This document shows, one piece after another, positions 1 to 4,374 of a stretch of DNA of 5,577 nt; position 1 is the stretch's first letter; each line of letters starts with the position of its first letter. The notes under the pieces were generated by a model. The model saw only the letters and a list, made by a program, of their open reading frames with translations. It was not told the DNA's origin and did not search any database. Position numbers and translations under genes: made by a program. Source of the stretch: an uncultured Collinsella sp. (lineage in GTDB: Bacteria; Actinomycetota; Coriobacteriia; Coriobacteriales; Coriobacteriaceae). The DNA lies in contig UQIG01000053.1 of the NCBI GenBank assembly GCA_900541135.1, positions 1-5,577 on the forward strand, read 5' to 3'.

Positions 1-39
1 GGCGGCGGCGTCGGCGGAGGCGGCGGCGGAACGTTCTAA
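1..39 (+). CDS. 3' end of a gene with a glycine-rich C-terminal tail (partial)
   Basis: Reading from base 1 gives GGGVGGGGGGTF and then a TAA stop at 37-39. Only 12 codons are visible; the rest of the gene lies left of the window. A strong intrinsic terminator begins 15 bases after the stop, as expected at the end of a real rightward gene. Glycine-rich tails ending in an aromatic residue are known from several families, including membrane-anchored TPM-domain (YgcG-like) proteins. That identification is only a guess, because no domain is visible. GGC/GGA repeats can also read as glycine by chance in GC-rich DNA, so the terminator position is the main support. Confidence 0.5.
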   Translation, partial: GGGVGGGGGGTF

Positions 40-53
40 CGGTCGTAAGCTAT

Positions 54-102
54 GGGATGGGCTTTTCTCGACAGCCGTCGGGGGAAGCCCATTCCCTTTT
101 TT
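54..102 (+). terminator. Intrinsic terminator after the glycine-rich gene
   Basis: A long hairpin spans 54-96. Bases 54-72 pair with 77-96 around the four-base loop AGCC, with one bulged T at 93 and a few G-T pairs. Six T residues follow at 97-102. On the opposite strand the stem is not followed by a T run, so it should mainly stop rightward transcription. Confidence 0.88.
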
Positions 103-122
103 ATGCGCTACCTACGAAGACT

Positions 123-164
123 GTCCCCAACGACTAGTCACTGGGGACGTTCCTAAATGACTAG
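123..164. repeat. Overlapping inverted repeats in the convergent gap
   Basis: Two perfect 7-bp inverted repeats share this stretch. GTCCCCA (123-129) pairs with TGGGGAC (142-148), enclosing the 8-bp palindrome GACTAGTC (132-139). CTAGTCA (134-140) pairs with TGACTAG (158-164). The two folds overlap and cannot form together. The site lies between the stops of two converging genes. No T run follows on either strand, so it is a poor classic terminator. It may be a dispersed REP-like element or a barrier between converging transcripts. That role is inferred. Confidence 0.5.
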
Positions 165-179
165 GTATGGCTGCTGGGC

Positions 180-821
180 CTAGGCTGTTAGGTCGAGTTC
201 GTAGAGAAAGCTTTCGCGCGGCATGGCGTGACGGCGCTCTTCGCGGTTGGCGCGGTGCGTGGCCGTGCGCTTAAAGCCGTGCAGCTCGTAGAACTTCCAT
301 GAGCAGTTGGAGTCGGTGTACAGGTGCGCCCTCGTCGCTCCAAGCGAGGACAGGTGCGAGACCGCGGCATCGAGCAGGACCGTGCCAACGCCCAGGCCAT
401 GGACATCGCGATCCACGGCAAGCAGCGTGACCTCGTTGTCGTGCGGCAGCGGGCTGCTCTCGAGCAGGCGGTTGTTGGTTCGGATGGTTGCGCGCACAAA
501 CGAGAGATACTCGGCGCACGCATCGGGCTCTAGCTCACGCATCTGCGATAGCAGCGCGCGTTCGGTATCCATCCAATGCTCGTTGATAGTGGCGCCGGAG
601 CTCTGTCCCGCACGCGCGAGCGAAATGCCACGCGCCTGACCGTCGATTACGGCAACCTGCGAAAACGTCGACGACGAAAGGCAATAGGCGAGGTCGCACG
701 CGGCCTCAAGGCGGTTGTACTCATCGTTATCCGAATTGTTATGCCAAAGCTGCTGCAGAATCAGCGCGATGGCGTCGAAGTCTTCGGTATCAAACGGTCG
801 GTAGAGAACCCGCGAGACCAT
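180..821 (-). CDS. GNAT-family N-acetyltransferase
   Basis: This is a 213-residue cytosolic protein with no signal peptide or membrane segment. The GNAT fold is recognisable. An early strand-turn-strand, QVAVIDGQARGISLARA (residues 55-71), resembles the beta2-beta3 hairpin. Motif A, VDRDVHGLGVGTVLLDAAVSHL, spans residues 136-157. Its acetyl-CoA pyrophosphate loop is HGLGVG (141-146), with His where Arg or Gln is usual. Motif B includes LYTDSNCSWKFYELHGF (167-183). The family transfers an acetyl group from acetyl-CoA to an amine; the substrate here cannot be read from sequence. The ATG start is supported by AGAGG on the reverse strand (826-830), four bases upstream. The gene is transcribed away from purH and converges on the gene at the left edge. 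No strong terminator of its own is seen; the inverted repeats at 123-164 are the only candidate. The protein is longer than a minimal GNAT (about 150 residues) because of helical sequence at residues 80-125. Confidence 0.85.
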   Translation of the reverse strand: MVSRVLYRPFDTEDFDAIALILQQLWHNNSDNDEYNRLEAACDLAYCLSSSTFSQVAVIDGQARGISLARAGQSSGATINEHWMDTERALLSQMRELEPDACAEYLSFVRATIRTNNRLLESSPLPHDNEVTLLAVDRDVHGLGVGTVLLDAAVSHLSSLGATRAHLYTDSNCSWKFYELHGFKRTATHRANREERRHAMPRESFLYELDLTA

Positions 822-982
822 GGTGCCTCTTTCTTTTGCGGATGCATATCGAGCACAGTTCTACCACGCCATTGGCATCTAATTATGGTGCCCCTGTGTT
901 CCATGAACTCACCGTGCCCGGTGCCATGCCCATCCCCTCCGCTCGCAAACTTTTTCTGCATATGCGCCCGTTGCGGGGTGCA

Positions 983-1019
983 TCGATGCGCTCGATGCGC
1001 TAAATTAAATCAGTATTTT
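983..1019 (+). promoter_or_regulatory. Possible purH promoter/operator region
   Basis: The 9-base unit TCGATGCGC occurs twice head to tail (983-991 and 992-1000). The first copy overlaps the palindrome GCATCGATGC (980-989). An AT-rich patch, TAAATTAAATCAGTATTTT (1001-1019), follows directly and is the most AT-rich tract in the gap; TAAATT or TATTTT could be a -10 box. No convincing -35 box is placed correctly, which would suit an activator-dependent promoter. I recognise no purine riboswitch in the roughly 80-base leader. The rest of the 822-1098 gap shows no gene I can support. Confidence 0.3.
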
Positions 1020-1087
1020 CAATGCCGCTGCGCGAGCGCTGCAGATCGACGTATCACCGACTCACAGAGCACGGCGGCGTACCAGAC

Positions 1088-1093
1088 AGGAGG
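1088..1093 (+). promoter_or_regulatory. purH ribosome binding site
   Basis: A perfect AGGAGG lies five bases before the ATG at 1099. It fixes the start codon and predicts strong translation. Confidence 0.85.
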
Positions 1094-1098
1094 ACTGC

Positions 1099-2706
1099 AT
1101 GGGATCTGATGTGAAGATCGCACGCGCGTTGATCTCGGTTACCGATAAGACGGGCGTCGTCGATTTCGCACGGACGCTGGTCGATGACTTTGGCGTCGAG
1201 ATCATCTCTACGGGCGGCACGGCTCGTGCCATCGAGGACGCGGGCGTTCCCGTAACCCCCATCGAGGAGTTCACGGGCTATCCCGAGATGATGGACGGCC
1301 GCGTTAAGACCCTGCACCCCAAGGTTCACGGCGCGCTGCTGGCTCGCCGCGATTCCGAGCAGCACATGCAGGAGGCCGCTGAGCACGGCATTAAGCTGAT
1401 CGACCTGGTCGTCGTCAACCTGTACGAGTTCGAGAAGACCGTCGCCAACCCCGAGGTCACCTTCGCGGACGCCATCGAGCACATCGATATCGGTGGCCCC
1501 TCCATGCTGCGCTCTGCCGCCAAGAACGCCGCGAGCGTTACCGTCATCTCCGACCCGGCCGACTATGATGCCGTCCTGGCCGAGATGCACGAGACCGGTG
1601 GCTGCACCACGCTTTCCACCCGTCGTCGCCTGCAGGTGAAGGTATACCAGACCACCGCCGCCTACGACACGGCTATCTCCCGTTGGCTTGCCGCCCAGGC
1701 AAGCGACGTGGCGGACACCTCTGCCAAGCTCGAGATTTCGCTGGAGAAGGTCGACGACCTGCGCTATGGCGAGAATCCTCAGCAGAAGGCTACGGTCTAC
1801 CGCTTTGCCGAGGGCTGCGAGAACACCGCGAGCTCGCAGTTCCCGCTCGTGGGCTCCGAGCAAATCCAGGGCAAGCCGCTCAGCTACAACAACTATCTGG
1901 ATGCCGACGCCGCCTGGAACTTGGTCCGCGAGTTCGACGAGCCGGCCTGCGTGATCCTCAAGCACCAGAACCCCTGCGGTTCCGCCGTTGCCGAGGACAT
2001 CACGGCTGCCTACGACCGCGCCTTCGCCTGCGATCCCAAGAGCGCCTTTGGCGGCATCATCGCCTGCAACCGCGAGGTTCCCTTTGATCTGGTTGAGCAT
2101 TTCGCCGATCAGAACAAGCAATTCGTCGAGGTCATCATCGCCCCGAGCTACACCGACGAGGCGCTCGAGCGCATGGCCAAGCGCCCCAACCTGCGCGTGT
2201 TGGCGACCGGCGGCGTGGACCACGGCGCCCAGGTGGAGCTGCGCTCCGTCGACGGCGGCATGCTGGTGCAGGAGGTCGACCACGTGACCGAGGATCCCGC
2301 GACCTTTACGTTCCCCACCGACCGCAAGCCCACCGACGCCGAGATGGCCGAGCTCGAGTTTGCCTGGAAGGTCTGCAAGGGCGTCAAGTCCAACGCCATT
2401 CTGGTCTCCAAAGGTAAGGCCGGCATTGGCATGGGCCCGGGTCAGCCCAACCGCGTTGACTCTGCGCTGCTTGCCTGTGAGCGCGCCGAGGACTTCTGCG
2501 AGCGCGAGGGCGTGGAGAAGGGCGGCTTTGCCTGTGCAAGCGACGCGTTCTTCCCGTTCCGCGACAACGTCGATGTGCTTGCTGCACACGGCGTGACCTG
2601 CATCATCCAGCCCGGCGGCTCCAAGCGCGACGACGAGAGCATCCAGGCCTGCAACGAGCACAATATTGCTATGGTGTTTACGGGCGCCCGCCACTTCCGC
2701 CACTAA
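1099..2706 (+). CDS. purH: Bifunctional AICAR formyltransferase / IMP cyclohydrolase
   Basis: The product catalyses the last two steps of de novo IMP synthesis in the cytosol. AICAR is formylated from 10-formyl-tetrahydrofolate, then FAICAR is closed to IMP. At 535 residues it is full length for the family. The N-terminal cyclohydrolase (MGS-like) domain, about residues 1-200, shows ISTGGTARAIEDAG (36-49) and DGRVKTLHPKVHGALLARRD (66-85). The transformylase domain starts near LRYGENPQQKA (221-231). It contains SYNNYLDADAAW (262-273), the catalytic Lys-His pair in LKHQNPCG (K288, H289), SAFGGIIA (315-322), SNAILVSKGKAGIGMGPGQP (431-450), ASDAFFPFRDNVD (480-492) and the C-terminal QPGGSKRDDE and FTGARHFRH. 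No active-site motif appears broken. The gene has its own leader and terminator, with no other pur gene adjacent, so it is probably transcribed alone. It is divergent from the acetyltransferase gene. Confidence 0.98.
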   Translation: MGSDVKIARALISVTDKTGVVDFARTLVDDFGVEIISTGGTARAIEDAGVPVTPIEEFTGYPEMMDGRVKTLHPKVHGALLARRDSEQHMQEAAEHGIKLIDLVVVNLYEFEKTVANPEVTFADAIEHIDIGGPSMLRSAAKNAASVTVISDPADYDAVLAEMHETGGCTTLSTRRRLQVKVYQTTAAYDTAISRWLAAQASDVADTSAKLEISLEKVDDLRYGENPQQKATVYRFAEGCENTASSQFPLVGSEQIQGKPLSYNNYLDADAAWNLVREFDEPACVILKHQNPCGSAVAEDITAAYDRAFACDPKSAFGGIIACNREVPFDLVEHFADQNKQFVEVIIAPSYTDEALERMAKRPNLRVLATGGVDHGAQVELRSVDGGMLVQEVDHVTEDPATFTFPTDRKPTDAEMAELEFAWKVCKGVKSNAILVSKGKAGIGMGPGQPNRVDSALLACERAEDFCEREGVEKGGFACASDAFFPFRDNVDVLAAHGVTCIIQPGGSKRDDESIQACNEHNIAMVFTGARHFRH

Positions 2707-2735
2707 GTTCCGCCTTGGGACAAAATAATCTCCGC

Positions 2736-2771
2736 AAAAGACGGCTGCTCCGTTTGGAGGGCCGTCTTTTT
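2736..2771 (+). terminator. Intrinsic terminator of purH
   Basis: AAAAGACGGC (2736-2745) pairs perfectly with GCCGTCTTTT (2761-2770). An inner stem, CTCC (2748-2751) with GGAG (2756-2759), closes a GTTT loop. The stem end merges into a five-T run (2767-2771). It starts 30 bases after the purH stop. The A-rich left arm could also help terminate leftward transcripts, but no gene arrives from that side. Confidence 0.9.
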
Positions 2772-2773
2772 GG

Positions 2774-2804
2774 TATAAGAGGACGGAATGACTAACACGA
2801 AAGG
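2774..2804 (+). promoter_or_regulatory. Likely -10 box and ribosome binding site of the downstream gene
   Basis: TATAAG (2774-2779) begins two bases after the purH terminator T run and resembles a -10 box. A transcript starting about seven bases later, near 2786, would reach the ATG at 2812 through a short leader holding GAAAGG (2799-2804), seven bases before that ATG. No good -35 is seen; the best match, TTTGGA (2753-2758), has only a 15-base spacer and lies in the terminator loop. An earlier in-frame ATG at 2788 has its own AAGAGGA (2777-2783) but would sit almost on the transcription start. Confidence 0.4.
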
Positions 2805-2811
2805 TACAACC

Positions 2812-3519
2812 ATGCCCCAGATTGATGATGCCGAGCTGTTTGGCAATGCCGAGGATCAGCGTGCGTATGAGGACTTTTGCGCCAATCAGGAGGCGGTCGA
2901 GAAATTTACGCTCGACAAGCCCGCGCTTGTCTGCCGTTGGCGCATGTCCAACAAAAAGGTACCCATGCTCAACCGCCACATTCGCGCACTGTCCGAGCGC
3001 TTGGTGCAGGGCGAGCCGCTTACCCATAACATGCTCAGCTGGGCCAAGCAGCACGTTGAGTGGTCGCTTGCCGAGGGCGATTACACTGCGCACGACGGCG
3101 TACTCATGCTGGTGATCGACATCAACGGCAACGCCGCCATGACGGTGGGGGAGTACGAGCCGCTGGCCGATACGTCGGCCAAGGCGCTGCGTGCCCGTTC
3201 CGCCGAGGCCCGCTCCGAGGCCGACGAGACCGGCGTGGCGCCCGAGTTGCTCGCCGCCGTCAACAACGGCGAGCTTGCCTTTGTGGCGCCGGAGGACGAG
3301 TGCCTGTGCGGCACGGCGACGCTCATTGAGCAGCTGGCCCAGACCAAGGGCATCCCGGTCACGCGCGTAGACATTCCCGCGCAGCTCAAGGGTGCGCTGT
3401 TTCTGGTGAGCGACGAGCACGGTGTGGTTGCCGCCGCCGACTCCGACGCCGCCGACTCCGACGCCGCCACGGTCGCCTTCTTCGCCGAAGGCTACGAAAA
3501 GCTCCGTGCCCGCCGCTAA
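2812..3519 (+). CDS. Conserved-looking cytosolic protein of unknown function
   Basis: I do not recognise this 235-residue protein. It has no signal peptide or membrane segment and an acidic N-terminus (MPQIDDAELFGNAEDQRAYE). Residues 36-118 form a compact block: a Cys-Arg-Trp-Arg stretch (41-44), LNRHIRALSERL (53-64), a helix ending HVEW (81-84), and a hydrophobic strand GVLMLVIDINGN (96-107). Residues 120-140 are charged and helical. Residues 141-200 contain NNGELAFVAPEDECLCGTAT (151-170) and GIPVTRVDI (180-188). The order of motifs loosely recalls class IV (fold-type IV) PLP aminotransferases, but the catalytic Lys region is not identifiable, so this is only a lead. A perfect tandem repeat encodes ADSDA twice (209-218) in a low-complexity linker near the C-terminus. 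I prefer the ATG at 2812 over 2788 because GAAAGG lies seven bases upstream and TATAAG fits as its -10; the 2788 start would add eight residues. The gene lies between the purH terminator and the two-component operon, 174 bases from the latter. Confidence 0.85.
   Translation: MPQIDDAELFGNAEDQRAYEDFCANQEAVEKFTLDKPALVCRWRMSNKKVPMLNRHIRALSERLVQGEPLTHNMLSWAKQHVEWSLAEGDYTAHDGVLMLVIDINGNAAMTVGEYEPLADTSAKALRARSAEARSEADETGVAPELLAAVNNGELAFVAPEDECLCGTATLIEQLAQTKGIPVTRVDIPAQLKGALFLVSDEHGVVAAADSDAADSDAATVAFFAEGYEKLRARR
3436..3465 (+). repeat. Perfect 15-bp in-frame tandem duplication
   Basis: GCCGACTCCGACGCC occurs at 3436-3450 and again at 3451-3465 without a mismatch, followed by a further GCC. It encodes ADSDA-ADSDA in the unknown gene at 2812-3519. 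Identity at the third codon positions suggests a recent duplication or ongoing slippage. Confidence 0.9.
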
Positions 3520-3533
3520 ATGATGATTCTGGG

Positions 3534-3563
3534 ACGGGGATTAAAAACTCATTTAATTCCCGT
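3534..3563. repeat. 12-bp stem inverted repeat after the unknown gene
   Basis: ACGGGGATTAAA (3534-3545) pairs over its full length with TTTAATTCCCGT (3552-3563), with one G-T pair and a six-base loop. It begins 15 bases after the stop of the unknown gene. No T run follows on the + strand, so it is not a standard intrinsic terminator, although it is the only candidate for ending that gene. A dispersed REP-like element is another possibility. Confidence 0.6.
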
Positions 3564-3570
3564 GCTCGTC

Positions 3571-3600
3571 GCGAGCGAGAGGCAAACCTCTGCCACTCGC
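3571..3600. repeat. Second inverted repeat in the same gap
   Basis: GCGAG (3571-3575) pairs with CTCGC (3596-3600), and AGAGG (3578-3582) with CCTCT (3587-3591) around the loop CAAA. An alternative inner pairing is GGCA (3581-3584) with TGCC (3591-3594). There is no T run. It lies seven bases downstream of the previous inverted repeat, so the two may be parts of one element. Function unknown. Confidence 0.4.
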
Positions 3601-3641
3601 GAACAGTTCTGTCACTTTGGTGCCGCGTGAGGCGCGTATCT

Positions 3642-3685
3642 GCGGATCCGCGGTCATAATGGGGCAAGACAACCAAGAGGGGGGG
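3642..3685 (+). promoter_or_regulatory. Putative promoter, operator and ribosome binding region of the two-component operon
   Basis: CATAAT (3655-3660) fits a -10 box. A transcript starting near 3667 would have a leader of about 26 bases. No recognisable -35 lies 16-18 bases upstream. The perfect 10-bp palindrome GCGGATCCGC (3642-3651) would fall in the spacer, a place where a regulator could act. AGAGG at 3677-3681 resembles a ribosome binding site but runs into seven consecutive G residues (3679-3685), so the exact pairing and spacing to the ATG at 3694 are ambiguous. Confidence 0.4.
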
Positions 3686-3693
3686 CGGAATCC

Positions 3694-4365
3694 ATGGCGC
3701 TAATCTATATCGTTGAGGACGACGAGCCCATTCGTCGTGAGCTTATCGACATCCTTGCCCGCGCCGGGTTTGAAATCGAGGCCTGCGAATCGTTTGAGCA
3801 TGTCTCGCGCGATATTCTCGCCGCCGCGCCCGACCTGGTGCTGCTCGACCTGACGCTTCCCGTCAAGGACGGCCAGCATATCTGCCATGAGGTTCGCCGC
3901 GAATCCGAGGTTCCCATCATCGTCCTCACTTCGCGCGCGACCGAGATTGATGAGGTCATGGCCATGACGCTCGGCGCGGATGACTTTGTTCCCAAGCCCT
4001 ACAGCGCGCGCGTGCTCGTAGCGCGCATCAATGCCTTGCTGCGTCGCACCGCGGCGGCGGGCGAGCGCAGCACACTTGTCCACAAGGGCTTGGAGCTCGA
4101 TCTCGCTCGCTCCATGGTCACCAACATGCAAACCGGCACCAGTACCGAGCTCACCAAAAACGAGCTGCGTATCCTCTCGCTGCTTCTGAGCCGCGCGGGC
4201 AAGATCGTTTCGCGCTCGGCCATCATGCAGGACCTGTGGGACTCCGACGCCTTTGTGGACGACAACACGCTTACCGTCAACATCAACCGCCTGCGCACCA
4301 CGCTCGAAAAAATCGGAGTCAAGGGGTATTTGACCACGCATCGCGGCCAAGGCTATTCGGTCTAG
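3694..4365 (+). CDS. OmpR/PhoB-family response regulator (partner of the downstream kinase)
   Basis: This 223-residue cytosolic DNA-binding regulator has the usual length for its family. The receiver domain (residues 1-118) has the acidic pocket EDD (8-10), the phosphoacceptor D52 in LLDLTLP, the switch Thr T79 in VLTS and the conserved Lys K101 in FVPKPYS. All catalytic residues are present. The winged-helix domain (about 127-223) shows LTKNELRILSLLLSRAGKIV (153-172), the recognition-helix region DDNTLTVNINRLRTTLEKIG (189-208) and the wing GYLTTHRGQGYSV at the C-terminus. The kinase gene follows nine bases after the stop, so the two are almost certainly co-transcribed. The pairing with a BceS-like kinase suggests a BceR-type regulator that normally controls an antimicrobial-peptide-responsive ABC transporter. 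The targets cannot be read here. The ATG at 3694 gives a complete receiver domain with no missing N-terminal strand. Confidence 0.95.
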   Translation: MALIYIVEDDEPIRRELIDILARAGFEIEACESFEHVSRDILAAAPDLVLLDLTLPVKDGQHICHEVRRESEVPIIVLTSRATEIDEVMAMTLGADDFVPKPYSARVLVARINALLRRTAAAGERSTLVHKGLELDLARSMVTNMQTGTSTELTKNELRILSLLLSRAGKIVSRSAIMQDLWDSDAFVDDNTLTVNINRLRTTLEKIGVKGYLTTHRGQGYSV

Positions 4366-4368
4366 GGG
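4364..4368 (+). promoter_or_regulatory. Kinase ribosome binding site overlapping the regulator's stop codon
   Basis: AGGGG uses the last two bases of the regulator's TAG stop and lies six bases before the kinase ATG at 4375. This arrangement suggests translational coupling of the pair. Confidence 0.6.
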
Positions 4369-4374
4369 CCGGCT

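Noticed and set aside
1007..1098. A purine riboswitch in the purH leader
   Set aside because: I could not find the conserved three-way junction core. Only weak, long-range pairings such as GCCGC (1024-1028) with GCGGC (1074-1078) are present.
903..1109. A short cysteine-rich reading (CICARCGVHRCARC) in the gap before purH
   Set aside because: There is no ribosome binding site before the ATG at 903, the frame is open upstream without a clear start, and the Cys/Arg spacing comes partly from the TCGATGCGC tandem repeat. It overlaps the purH start by 11 bases in another frame.
2788..2811. The upstream ATG of the unknown gene as the start
   Set aside because: It would lie at or next to the likely transcription start, and its AAGAGGA overlaps the -10 box. 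The ATG at 2812 has GAAAGG at good spacing. It is not fully excluded.
1054..3420. A 788-codon open frame on the reverse strand opposite purH and the unknown gene
   Set aside because: It mirrors the GC-rich codon pattern of purH, which is unmistakable on the + strand. Its translation is low-complexity (rich in Gly, Ala, Leu, Val, Arg and His) with no recognisable domain, and it crosses two genes and a terminator.
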